Part shown: positions 22,728-34,133 of the stretch, piece by piece
Position numbering within the stretch: the first letter of the stretch is position 1
Layout: every line of letters begins with the position of its first letter
Assembly: GCA_036346225.1 (NCBI GenBank)
Contig: JARFIW010001458.1
Location: forward strand, 3,348,001-3,412,000
Origin: Platerodrilus igneus
Lineage: Eukaryota > Arthropoda > Insecta > Coleoptera > Lycidae
Direction of reading: 5' to 3'
Length of the DNA: 64,000 nucleotides
Position numbers and translations under genes: made by a program
The notes under the pieces: generated by a model
What the model was told of the DNA's origin: nothing
The model's input: the letters and a program-made list of their open reading frames with translations, nothing else
Databases searched by the model: none

Positions 22728-25700
22728 CTACAAGTCATTTCTGAGTGTATAGTTATACCTCCAAGGTTTAGTATCAGTGGTTGAGGTACTAAGAATTCTT
22801 TTATCATCACTTGGATTAAGAACAATTTTGTTTTGTTTAATAGTACAGACATCATGTTTGACTGATCTAATTAAACATTGCTGTTTCTGTACAGTCTGTT
22901 TATAAAACAAAGCATTCTTATAATCGTCAAAAGAAATTTGCTTAATACTTGCTAAGGAAGATCCCTTTGACTTTTTTATTATCCTATCCTGAACTCTGTA
23001 AGTGTACATTTTAGATCTATGCCCTACAAACTCTAGCATGATATCACCATTGTTTTCATCTTTCATAATACCAGGAACCTTTTTATTTGATAATGGAATA
23101 TGATATTTGTTATGAGGGTCGTAATCGGAAGTATCAAATCTATGAATATCTTGTTTGATATAAGAGTAAATATCTTCAACGCTAAACTCGTATATCAAAC
23201 TATCCGTATCTGTGTACAGCAGCTTTGCTTTGTTAGCAAATTGCGATTTTATATAACTATAGTGAAATTCATATAAATAGATTTTTGAAATATCTAGAAT
23301 AGAGAAACCTACATAAACGGGTTTGTTTAAATAAACCTCTAATTTATTCATTTCTATTAAGACTAGATCTTTGTCAAACACAGTGCAACTATGAAAATTA
23401 GGCTTCGCTATGTAACTACGAGCTCCAAACCGTCCTTCCCATTTGGTCACTAATTTCACATCTTTCCTTTTCCGTACGTTTTCCATCATCTTTCCATAAA
23501 CCGAATTTATCATATTTTTATAAAAGCATATATCGAAACTGTTTTTTGACTGTTGTCTTAATTTTGTATTCAAATCAGTGTATTCTTTTAACCAAAGAGC
23601 TTGTTTAAACCGAAGAACCTTATGAATCTTTTTCAGTTCTAAACCGAAGCTTGAATACATTTTTAAATTTTTGTAGTGAATAATATAGTTGAGTTTTGGA
23701 TATAAAGTTGTAAGTAATTTCTTTAAGTTTGATTTATTAGAAGGTAATGGTGGTATCATATGTTCAGGCGCCAAAGGTAAGTCACTGTGAATTTCATGTA
23801 AAGATACTGGGTGGTGTAAATCGCATTCAAAAAAAATCTAAGTTCTCATGTGCAGAACTTCTAACCAAACTTACAGATATGTTGTTATCAAAAATATAAA
23901 TATTACATATACATTAAAAATAATTTGTCGAATAACTCGAAAACCTTTCGACTTAGAGCATTGGTGCTTTGAGAAAATATGTTCAGGAGGTATGGAGCTA
24001 TGAGAGCTATGAGAAAATATGCTCAAGAGGTCGATATTACCCTAAAACTTTATTTATTTTTTGCTGGAGTGAAGTTTATCATAGTCAAAATTTCGACTTT
24101 AAAGTCGAATAACTCGAAAACTAAATGAGATATCGAAAAATGGATAGCATATTCTTAATCAGCGTAAAAGCTGAACAAGATCCATATATCAAATGTTTGT
24201 AAAACGAAAAAAACGTGCAACGGACGACGGCGGCGACGACGGCGACGTAGCGATCCTATTAACCTAACTTACTTCGTAAGTTTGGTTGATTTATCCTACA
24301 TCAGAATCATCGGGAATATTAAGTATGTCTAAACGTACTATATCTGGAGTGGTACCATCTAAAAATTCAAATTCTCCATATGGAAGATATTCAGACATTG
24401 CAGCCCCATATAAATTATTAACATCAAAATACATTAAATATTTAGAATCGAAATTTGGATCATAATCTGCATCCATATATTTGTTATTTACTTTAGCATA
24501 TCTATTTGAACATTGAGAAACACCGCCACGAATTCCCCGTTCTAAAAACATTATTTTTTCAATATCAGTAAGCAACTCGAGTTTAACGTTCGTCGTTTTT
24601 AACATTGCATCTAGAGCTAAACCAGGAGCCGTAAAGTAGTGAAGCGGATCTAACTTATACGTGAACATACAAGTTTTTCTAAAGTTTTCAAATATATTAG
24701 CCAAGAGCAGTACATGTGTTTTTAAATATAGGTTTGAATAGTCCCCTAATGTTTTTATATTAAATGTTTGCCAAACGTGTTTAGCATGATTGTAGTCTTC
24801 ATCTGAGATTTCTTCATTGCGCAAACGATTAAAGAATGCTGTTTTACAGGGCAAATCGGTTTCATTGAACCTATCCCAAGAGTTAATGTAATCATAGGGA
24901 AATATGCCTTTACGCGTAAGTAACTGAAACTCATTATCGGTGTTACAATTTTCCCTGGTGATGGATTTTTTATTATCATCTAAGTAGGAAGCTAATTGGC
25001 AGTGATCGCGAACTCTAATATCATCTATACTAAAAGGTTTATTGCAAATGTGACAGTGAAGGGCAAATTTAAATGCTGACTTTTGTTCTTCTGTTAAAGG
25101 ATTCATAGGTTTTGGGTTACAAAAAATTTTATTCGTCGTTTCTGAAATCAGTTTCAATTGAGCAACAAACCATTCTATACAATCCTTTCCGCGATACAAT
25201 TGAAATTTGGAATATTTATTATCATACGAGCATTTCAAATAGTACGCTACACTAAAGGGTATATGCCTTTGGTAACGGACTGTGTTTAATATTACCTCCG
25301 ACGCACTGCATGGTTCTAATATACATTCGAGATCTGCAATAACTACAAATGATACTTTTTCTTGATATTGGAAATGTTTAAATGTTAGTTACTTTTCGGA
25401 TCCTTCGGGTAATCTTATTGAGCAAGTATTCTGTTTTTCCCAATAATTCGAATGACGCGTAAGTAATGCTGCTGTACTAAAATTATTTAAACATCTATAA
25501 CAAAAAAATTTTCTATGGTGATGTGAAGACAACTGTTTTGCAAATAATTTTGACATATCCTTAATCCAAGTAAAATGAAAGTGATTCTCATTAGCATTTG
25601 TCGGACGAGAATATTGTAAGGAATCATTATTTAAAACTAACAGATTAATAGGTTTAATTTTTTTAAAATTTTCACTTAAACAAAATGGCAGTATTTTAGT

Positions 25701-26698
25701 ATCTATACAATATAGGTTAATTGCGAGATTGTTAAGCTTCTTAATTTTTTTTTATGTCTTTTAATGTGATTGGAAACTGAATAGAATTGTAGCGTAATAC
25801 TGAATCAAAATGTGGATAGCTAGATATTCTCTGACTATTTTGTTTAGCAGGATATAAAGCGGAAACCAAGCTCCAAAGAATGCAATGTTGATCGTTATTT
25901 ATTGCATTTACCACAGCTTTTCTTTTTTATAAAATCCGGAACCGGTATATACGTTGAACACCCTCCTTTAAGTGGATCATGATTGTTTATATTTACCTTC
26001 AAGTGTAAAACTTCTTGGATTGCCCAACCAGAATCCTTCTCGCAAAATTCTTCTAATCGCTTCGAAATCTTGTTCAATGCGTTCTCCTTATACCACAGCT
26101 TGAGATTGGTATTTATATCGATGTGACGATTTGCAGTAGGAAACGTTTTCAAATCTATTTCGCCAGTTGTAGGCTTAACAAAGTTAGCGGCAAATATTAC
26201 ATTAACTTTCAACATTGACTTTTTTAAGCAAGCAAAAATCTTGCGTTTAAAACTAGCGAACGCCTTGTCTAAGAACACTAGAGGATCTCTATAACTTAAA
26301 TTGGTAATAAGTCCCGTAATTATTCGACTTCCAAAACATGATTGTACATCATGCCAAATCAAATTTTTTCGAGTATGACCTCTAGAAGGCGTTGCATCAA
26401 CACCTTTACCACGATATTCCAAAGAGCGTTTCAAGTGCCTCAATCGTACAAGGTAGCTTTTAAGATGTGCCAAATTAGATTCCAGTCTACTAGGATTGTC
26501 TTGTCGATTGTCTTCGTATACCTTATTTTTAATAGCAAGCTTCAATATACTAATATTTGCTTTGATAATTAAAATGTGGTTCGTTATTTCATTCACTGAC
26601 TTGATTAGATTCACGCATTTTACAGTTAGTCTCAAAATAGCGCTACTAATCTCGGCCACGGTTTCAGAATTCATGATTGTATACAAAATCAAATACAC
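22728..26698 (-). pseudogene. Polinton protein-primed DNA polymerase B, broken
   Basis: Replicative polymerase. Read leftwards: N-terminal domain (26,698-25,895) with KTFPTANRHIDINT and GGCSTYIPVPDF; a frameshift near 25,905; a segment with CILWSLVSALYP; an exonuclease DxE in VVIADLECIL near 25,330; zinc-like C..C/H motifs; motif A YFDVNNLYGAAMSEYLPYG near 24,400; then, after a ~415-bp insertion, motif [18 protein letters not shown] and motif C YTDTDS (about 23,199-23,213). The C-terminus stops at 22,728. Further lesions: a frameshift at the T-run near 25,745 and a stop near 25,395. Length without the insert (about 1,180 codons) is normal for this family. Confidence 0.88.
23873..24287. mobile_element. 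~415-bp insertion in polB with 12-bp inverted ends
   Basis: The polymerase frame breaks after the codons for DDSDVG (24,291) and resumes near 23,835. The intervening DNA begins AACCAAACTTAC (23,873-23,884) and ends GTAAGTTTGGTT (24,276-24,287), perfect inverted repeats. It contains the direct/inverted motif GTCGAATAACTCGAAAAC near 23,930 and 24,103, and a (GACGACGGC)-type stretch at 24,220-24,245. No ORF. It looks like a small non-autonomous DNA transposon; no clear target duplication was identified and the superfamily is unknown. Confidence 0.65.
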
Positions 26699-26989
26699 TA
26701 CTTCATACGTATAGCTCTATTTACTATTTATATAAAAATATCATCTGACGTAATCAAAACAACTGTAAAAAAATTAGCATACAACATCATTTTTCATTCA
26801 GCTGCGTTTACGACAAAAAATTTCTTGTTTGCAGTATAGTAATAAAAATGTTTTATACGACCTTTGATTTATGATGTGTGTACAGAAAATACACTATCAT
26901 TACAGCGCTATTTTTTTATAGTTACATATGAAACCTTTTAATAAAAAACAAAGCAAATTTGAAAAAATGTCTCAGATTAAACCCTCATT

Positions 26990-28005
26990 GTTTAATAATT
27001 TACACGCACTCATGGTTTTTAAAAAACCCAGTATTAAGAAAACATTCTGCAGTTTTATCATATAACAGTGCCTTTAAAGAATTTCTTATTCAACATAAAT
27101 CGTATAAACACACAAATTACCTATATATGCATATAAATTGTGCCAGCGGTAATCTAAAACTTATTCCATATATATTACTATTTAAGGATCATTTGCATTG
27201 CATTATTTTAAACGAAATTAATATAAAGAAAAATATAATAATTTACACGCACTCATGGTTTTTTTAAAAACCCGATATTAAGAAAAACATTTTCCAGTAC
27301 GTTGATAGAATTAAAAAATTTTTCTTATTCAGCATGATTCGCGTAAACATACACACAAATTACTATATACCTATATATGCATATATAGTCAATTTTTGTT
27401 AATTTTTTATGGAAAATAAATTATGCTAGCAGTAATATAAAAACGAAATTAATCTAATTTAGGTTTTATTATGCGCCTTCATTGCAATTTCTTTTTTTCA
27501 GACAATGAATGTAATTCATTATTTCTGCTGAGCAGTACCTTTAAAAAATTTCTTATTCGGCATATAAAATCGCGTAAACACACAATTACCTATATATGCA
27601 TATAAATGAATGCAGCGGCAATGTAAAAAAACGAAATTAATCTAATTTAGGTTTTTTATTATGTGCCTTCATTGCAATTTCTTTTTCAGACAATGAATCT
27701 AATTCATTATTTCTGCTGAGGTGAAAGAATTTCTTATTCAGCATGATTTGCGTAAACATACACACATAAATTACTATATACCTATATATGCATATAAAGT
27801 TAATTTTTTTTTATTTTTTATGGAAAATAAATTATGCTAGCAGTAATATAAAACGAAATTAATCTAATTTAGGTTTTTATTATGCGCCTTCATTGCAATT
27901 TATTTTTCAGGCAATGAATCTAATTCATTATTTCTGCTGAGCAGTACCTTTAAAAATTTCTTATTCGGCATAAATTGCGTAAACACACAATTACCTATAT
28001 TTTTC
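26990..28005. repeat. Degenerate tandem array inside the Polinton
   Basis: A ~190-250-bp unit is repeated: TTACACGCACTCATGG occurs at about 27,000 and 27,240; AATCTAATTTAGGTTTT at 27,451, 27,639 and 27,861; and ACCTATATATGCATATA recurs between them. Units differ by small indels. The array lies between the 5' end of polB and the 98-aa gene and contains no convincing ORF. The region 26,699-26,989 is AT-rich spacer and probably holds the polB promoter. Confidence 0.75.
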
Positions 28006-28175
28006 TCTAAACAAGGTAGTAAACTCAAAGTAAAACGCACATAAATCAGAACCCACTTTAATTTAATACATCATTCTTTATACAATCGATTTAGATGTGT
28101 TATAATAATTTAAACAGTAAAGAAAAAGATGTATATTATTATAATAGTAAACTAATTTCTTAGATTATTGACATA

Positions 28176-28472
28176 TTATTCTGAAAATTCTATGTTAACA
28201 GTTAGACCGATCGATCCCTTACTAGTTATGTATACGTGTTTGTTCAAGCCAATACTCTCATTTAATTGTTTCACTCCATGTGCTTGAAGGTATTCAAAAT
28301 ATCTCAATGGCAATATACTCTTGAACTCTTCTGTTTCCACTAATACTCTTTCTCCATATTTTGTCTTGATTGTTTCCACTTTTAAAACTTCAAACCTCTT
28401 ATTCACTACAAGATCTTTTGAATTTACATAAGGTTTGCGATATGTGGTTTTATTAAGAGTATTGAAATTCAT
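28176..28472 (-). CDS. Small Polinton protein, 98 aa (KYG motif)
   Basis: Intact ORF just inside the right TIR, reading inward. Central motif VETIKTKYGERVLVETEEF, followed by SILPLRYFEYL and a C-terminal VYITSKGSIGLTVNIEF. From memory, proteins with a TKYG...VLV pattern of this length are multi-copy in insect genomes and often next to Polinton ends. The alternating beta pattern suggests a small OB-like barrel that might bind single-stranded DNA, but that is speculation. No lesion seen. Confidence 0.6.
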   Translation of the reverse strand: MNFNTLNKTTYRKPYVNSKDLVVNKRFEVLKVETIKTKYGERVLVETEEFKSILPLRYFEYLQAHGVKQLNESIGLNKHVYITSKGSIGLTVNIEFSE

Positions 28473-28481
28473 ATTGCTTTT

Positions 28482-29018
28482 CTTTGACTAATTAAATTAA
28501 TATTAGGACCAATCTCCTTATATAGCAGATTACCACCATCTGCGTACTTTGCCAACCCACTTTTCAACCAATCACAAGAGTGAATTGAAACCGGCCCATG
28601 TGTATTTGCAGCCTCTAAACATAAATCAGAATCCACTTTAATTAAACACAATTGACTTGAATGCGATATTTTGCATCTGTCATACTTTATAACTTCTCGC
28701 TAGAAAACCAAATTCAAAACATCTACACACATTTTCTCTGCACTTACATTTTTCAACATACGTGTGTTTTGAAGTATGTATGTTCCATTGAAAGCAATAT
28801 AAAGCCGATCCTAATTCAAAACGTGCCCACAAGTATTTTACATTGAAAGTATATAAGAATTCATGTTTTCACAACTATTTTACATTAAAATGTTTTCACA
28901 ACTATTTTACATTGAAATTATATAGAGCCGATCCTAATTCAAAACGGTGCACGTGTATTTTACATATGGAAAATACGTCTGTCACGTTTTGAATTAGGAC
29001 CGGCCCTACCTATCTATT
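28482..29018 (-). repeat. Polinton right terminal inverted repeat (537 bp)
   Basis: The reverse complement matches the left TIR closely from the outer end through one repeat unit to the inner segment with GGAGATTG and TAATTTAATTAGTC. The inner end of homology is at about 28,482. ORFs at 28,469-28,651 and 28,661-28,846 are repeat translations mirrored in the left TIR. Confidence 0.9.
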
Positions 29019-29413
29019 GACCTACATTTGAAGTTTTGATGCAGGTACCTATACATATATTTAAAAAAGCGTATGACATTCGTTTATAAGTGCCTTTGAA
29101 GCATTTTTAAGCACCCACGATATTTTATTGTCAAATAAATGTTAAACGGTACAAAATTTTAAAAAAATACAACTTTTTAAGCAATTCAAGCAGGTCAAGG
29201 GTGGAAGTAATATCAATGGACAATAAGGTTTATTTCCCTGAATATTAAAAGTAGTCTCTATTTCTCTAAAGCAATTTAAAGGTCCTAAAACAGTATGTAT
29301 TTTTGTTGTTTTTACAGGTAAATATCCTTCGGTATACAAATAACTTTGCAGGTGTTCTTCCGGGCTTTTAATAAGCCCGGCCGGCCCGGCCCGAGTCCAT
29401 CCCTAGTTACTGC

Positions 29414-30111
29414 ATATAACGAAGTTGTAAATTAAATTGTAATTCAGTATAAAAATAAATTTGTTAGAAGAAATTTTTTGGAAAAGCTTTTTAAAAAGTC
29501 GCTCCAATAGGTCCAAAACCTAACTCGCGAAGATTATAAATATTTTATACCGAACCAAAGTGGAAAAAGAAATTGCCATAATTTTTATGCTCCATTCAAA
29601 TGCTCACGTGTGACGTTGCAGACGTCACACACGCGTTGGGTTGGCTCTGTATACATATGAAAAAGTTGAAAACAATTCACAACAGGTTGACATTGCGCAA
29701 TTTAAACTTTTCTGCGTGTAGTATTCAACCCATAATTTTATGTATTCTGTGAGATTTCAATAGTTAGTGCACTCAGATTGGTTTTGCTATAGCGGTATTT
29801 TCAAAACAGTCCCGCCCACAATAAGGGTCATGTATTAAACGCTTTTGCAGTCTATTCCTAATTATTAGTGTATGATTTGAAACTATATATGCAGTCTAAT
29901 AATTATTTGTCCAGCTAGCAGGTACAATCCAATTCAAACTGTAGGGCCTTTGCTCACTGGAAATACGCTTATAAAACAAACTCGTTTTTTTAAATTCTAT
30001 ATTTTAGCAGCATGTAGAATAATATACAGAAAGTAATAAGTAAATAAGTAATATAATAAACTTAATACGAAATCAATATGTCCCACCAACTATTTCTGTT
30101 AAGTCTTACAA
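29414..30111. other. Spacer between the two large element complexes
   Basis: About 0.7 kb outside both the hAT/Polinton complex and the EnSpm-like element. No gene or repeat was recognised; possibly unique host DNA. Confidence 0.4.
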
Positions 30112-30490
30112 CCCAGATAGCAAGCACTCGTCATAATGACGTCATTTTTTGATCAGCGGTTACGTCTCTGTTACCAGAAATATGACGTCATTTTGTCGTG
30201 AAAAATGACTGTTAAATGTCACAGCCCAGGAACGTCATTTTGGGACATCATTATTACATATCAATATGACGTCAATCTTACGTCACATTTTAACGTCAAT
30301 CTCATGTCACATAATAAAGACGACATTACTTCGCATTAAAATGTCACTCTTACGTCGCATTATAGCGTCAATCTTTCGTCGCATTATAACGTCAATATTA
30401 CGTCGCAATATATCGTCATTATTACATTGTCTTATAATGTCAATGTTATGACCATTATAATGTCAACATGTTATGACGTAATAATGAATC
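30112..30490. repeat. Left subterminal ACGTCA repeats
   Basis: The palindrome TGACGTCA occurs near the end. Some fifteen variants of ATTATGACGTCAATCTTACG-like 20-25-bp units follow. The ORF at 30,266-30,451 is only the translation of these units. Related sites occur at 46,170-46,335 at the other end. Binding sites for the transposase or accessory protein are the likely role. Confidence 0.75.
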
Positions 30491-31699
30491 AAACATTTAT
30501 TGGTGTCCAAAAGGGATGGAATGCAGCATAGTTGATTTTAAATTCCTCCTTGACAACATAAAATACAAAAAAAAATCAGTTACAGTAATATGTATAAGAA
30601 TTATAAATAAATAATATATGTAAACTCAATGTTACTATGCGTTATAAACGTCAATATTATATTTATAATATGCATATACTTACACTGTTCTGTTACTAAG
30701 AAATCTTTGATGCTGTAATTAAAGGGAATATAATCTTTTAAAAAAACAAAAATCAACTTAGGTAAAGGTTTATTTGTAATGAAATACTCTCAAAATAAGA
30801 AAACTGTAAAACAAACAACTTTTCCAAACTAAATACAGAAAATGTTATAAATATAGTCAGACCTGCTTCAGTAAAATTTAAACTCTTTTTAAAAAGTCAA
30901 AATACATATATTATATTTGGAATGAGTTTTGAGAAACTCAAAATACGCACTTTGAGTTGTTTGAGGAAAAATGTCATATATGATCATTAGACAAGGACAA
31001 ACTCACTTATTTGTATCATACAGCACCACTGGTAAATTTGTACTAATATACCTATTTAGCATATTATGTGTTATTAAAATTCACAAGTTCAAAAGATTTG
31101 AAATAAATAAGCAATTTTTCTGTATAAACCAAAAATTTTAATTGATTCTGGTTCTAAAAATAGACGATGACAGTGAAGGTGTAGTTACAGAAAACAATGC
31201 TTTAGTTTTTCTATTTTAGCTAATACTATATATTTTTACATTATTATTCGTGTTGTGTATTTCTCAGTTTTAGTCGATATTGACCATTTATTTAAAAAAT
31301 CAATAAAAGCATACCTATTGTTATCATGTTAAAACAATAGATGTGCACTTGAATCATATATTTTTGTAGTTTCTAAAAAAGTATTTAGAGGTTGCACATT
31401 CCGATTTCACACTATTAATTTTACAACAAATTTTCGAATTTTTGAGGGAAAAACAATCAAGTGCTAAATAATGTAATACAGTTTTATCAAAATGTAGAGA
31501 ATTTCATTAAATTCAATTAAATATTACAATGGTCAAATGGATTTTTGTCTAAATTTACTCACCCTGTGTAATAAAAAATAATTGGCACTATTTATCGATA
31601 ATATGACATCTTCCTCAAGCAGCTCGATATTCGGTTGAAGCGTTAATTAGAATATATCAATTTTTAGATATAGAAGTCATAGTCAAACTGTATGTAATA
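30491..31699. other. Non-coding interior of the giant element
   Basis: AT-rich sequence between the subterminal repeats and the transposase 3' end. No ORF of note; it may include the transposase 3' untranslated region. Confidence 0.4.
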
Positions 31700-33974
31700 A
31701 TGGAAAGCAGATATAAGTATCATCATCTTTAGGAGACATCAAAACCTTTGAAATAATATTTGATAAGCACCATGATTTGAATGTATGTGAAAGAAACAGT
31801 TTTGGCCAACTCAAAATTTAGTTCTTTGGAATCTAAGAGATAATCATAGAAACTGTCATAAACTTGAAACTCCTTTCCAATAACAACAGGAACCTTGTCG
31901 TATGTTATGCCAATCTATATATAAATAGCGTAAGCGGTTAGTTTGTTCCAATTTTAGCTTCAATATTATCAGGGCAATATACACATATTATACATAAAAA
32001 AATTCAGCTTGAAGCGTAGATTTGCCAAAAACTATTAAAATTGGAAAATATTGTATCACTACGGAGTTGTGATATGTCAAACATGCAAAAAAGGCCATAG
32101 AGATAACATTATAAATTTTAAGACGCTGCGCGCGCGTTAGCGCGGGATAGCACTAGTATTATAAATTTGAATAACTGTACCGATTTCATTCATACAATCA
32201 GCCACCGAAAAATTAAAAATAGCAATAGAAAAACTTTCTGTTATCATATTCCTGTACTGAGACTGAAACTTAAGGTTAGAAGGTACAGGCCCAGAATTGT
32301 GTTCAATTAAAAATGTCGGACTAGTTGTATTAACAATTGTAAATTGATTCTGTTCTTTCAACCTACGTAACTTGTTGCAGTGGCTGATGTGGTTTTTTAA
32401 TAAGTCCTTTTAGTTGTCCAAGAAAATTTATCCATCGGTCCATACTTAGCAGCATCCAAACTTAAGTGGCACAGAGAATGAACATTGTACACATAAAATA
32501 CTGGGCCATAAATTTTCTCACAATGAGTTACAAACAGTGTTAATAAATTACTCGCAAAATATAACCCAAATTTATGAATGTAATTTTGATTCAATAGTAT
32601 ACTTATTCTAGAATGTAGTAAAAGGAAATGTTCATATAAAGCAAGTGGAAGTATATTTTTTAAAACTATAGACCCTAAATAAATTAAAAACGTTTTTAAT
32701 TCGCTGGCCTTTCAACGACCCAGTTCTGATAACTCTCTGGGTTTTCTAATTATTTCAACAGGAATATACGGTTTTAAAGACAACAATCGTTTTGAAATCG
32801 ATTTAACATTGTAAGAACTTAATCGAATACACAAAGATCCACTTATCTAAGCATTTAGAAGTTTCTTCACAACTCCCAAAGAGACAGAATGCATATAGTC
32901 ATTTGGAAATTGGGATACCAAACCTAAAGGCAACTTTGTAGGAGGTGATGTGCCCACGTGATAAGATTCATCTATTTGATCCATAAATGCTTTATCTGTT
33001 CGCTTTGTTGCACCCAACCCTCGAAGAACTACTCTACCGTCTTCATAATCTCCTTCTTTGGTATACTTTTCGCATGAACTATAACATTCATGTGATTTTA
33101 CACGCTTAATATAGACTCTTGCTGGTGCATCACAATTAAACTTATCTATAACAATTTTATATTGTTCGCCTTCAAAAGTAATCCCATTTGATGTAGGTTC
33201 TAATAATTCATTAACAAAGTCTTCTAAATATGCATATAACGATGACGGTTTTGTTTTGCCACAAAAAATTCCAATAGCAAATGGACTTGTTCTTAGTGTT
33301 GCATTACTTATTTGTCCAATTATTGTCCACAACTGTAATCATGAACTATGAAACAAAGAAAGTCTATCTATGTTAAAACTAACTTTTATTATTTTATATG
33401 AAAAGTGCATTTCACTATCTAAACATGTTATCAATTTATTCGTAATGCCATTTAATACACCAATATGAGTGTATTTTCCATTGTCTAATTTTTTAATGTG
33501 CAAATTAGAAGGAGTATCTAAAAGGGTATGCGAATCTAAAGGTAGTTTTGGGGAAAAGTTTTTTAAAATCGATAACAATTTATTAACTGCAATTCTGGAT
33601 ATATTGTGTGATAAAACCTAATTTCTTAATTCACGTTGCAAATCCAAGTTGCTTTCATTACTAAAGCCTTCTAAATTATTGCTTTGTCTAATTAAATCGC
33701 ATTCATAAATAGGTTCCTCATCACACTTTTCAGAACTATTTGAAGGGCTATTCGGAAAATGTAATAGCACATTGCCAATTGAATCATCTTTATATTCTAT
33801 TAAAGCCTTACTTAAATTTATGTTTGATTCTATAGGACTACCTGCAATTCCAACACCACTCAAGATATAAGAATTTTTAGAAATTTCGCCATTGTCAGCA
33901 TTAAACTTTACTCTACGATAAATTTGCTTTTTGTGAAATACTTTTAGTTTTGCAGTTTTATGCATTGCATACAA
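31700..33974 (-). pseudogene. EnSpm/Tnp2-like transposase, broken
   Basis: Segments in order on the minus strand: 33,974-33,618 (N-terminal); 33,578-33,339 with AVNKLLSILKNFSPKLP upstream and SFNIDRLSLFHSS; 33,332-32,847 with FAIGIFCGKTKPSSLYAYLE, CYSSCEKYTKEGDYEDGRVV and FPNDYMHSVSLGVVKKLL; 32,594-32,397 with VYNVHSLCHLSLDAAKYGPM; 32,361-32,137; and a last piece near 31,900-31,700 with GKEFQVYDSFYDYLL. This order matches a large multi-copy transposase family common in insects and cnidarians, which I place near Tnp2/EnSpm. Stops and frameshifts separate the segments, for example a TGA/TAA near 33,335, so it is inactive. Confidence 0.72.
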
Positions 33975-34085
33975 TTGTTCTTAATTATTATTACTGTAGG
34001 TAGCTGAAACAGGCTAAGTGACAGTAATAAGTAAACGTAGATTAACAGAGAATAATTAAATTAAAAAGTGTGCATTACCCTCACA

Positions 34086-34090
<5 letters not shown>

Positions 34091-34127
<37 letters not shown>
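34091..34127. repeat. (TA)n microsatellite
   Basis: About 18 TA units directly left of the 2.1-kb unidentified segment. Confidence 0.95.

Positions 34128-34133
<6 letters not shown>

Larger units (their letters stand above)
13235..29018. mobile_element. Polinton/Maverick virus-like transposon (15.8 kb)
   Basis: Bounded by inverted repeats and carrying the Polinton hallmark genes: integrase, packaging ATPase, adenovirus-type protease, minor and major capsid proteins and family-B DNA polymerase. The ends AGTAGATAGGTAGGGCC (13,235) and the matching inverse ending at 29,018 differ at one base in the first ten. The flanking 6-mers are GATCTA (13,229-13,234) and GACCTA (29,019-29,024), a 5/6 match to the 6-bp duplication known for Polintons; the exact ends are therefore inferred. 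Size and gene order fit insect Polintons. Several genes are broken, so this copy is not autonomous. Confidence 0.93.
11610..29405. mobile_element. hAT element with 8-bp TSD, interrupted by a Polinton
   Basis: Left end TAGGGATGGACTCGGGC at 11,610; right end GCCCGAGTCCATCCCTA at 29,389-29,405, its exact reverse complement. The flanks are identical: GTTACTGC at 11,602-11,609 and at 29,406-29,413. A perfect 8-bp target duplication plus TAGGG-type termini is the hAT hallmark. Removing the Polinton (about 13,235-29,018) leaves about 2.0 kb with no recognisable transposase, so this was probably a non-autonomous element. A 65-codon minus-strand ORF at 29,142-29,339 might be a transposase scrap but is not recognised. 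Confidence 0.85.

Noticed and set aside
11603..29412. TTACTG on both sides read as a 6-bp Polinton duplication
   Set aside because: The match extends to 8 bp (GTTACTGC) when the end is placed at TAGGG, which fits hAT. The Polinton TIRs start about 1.6 kb further inside on the left and 0.4 kb inside on the right.
30266..30451. 61-codon ORF rich in Ile, Arg and Leu
   Set aside because: Translation of subterminal ACGTCA repeats.
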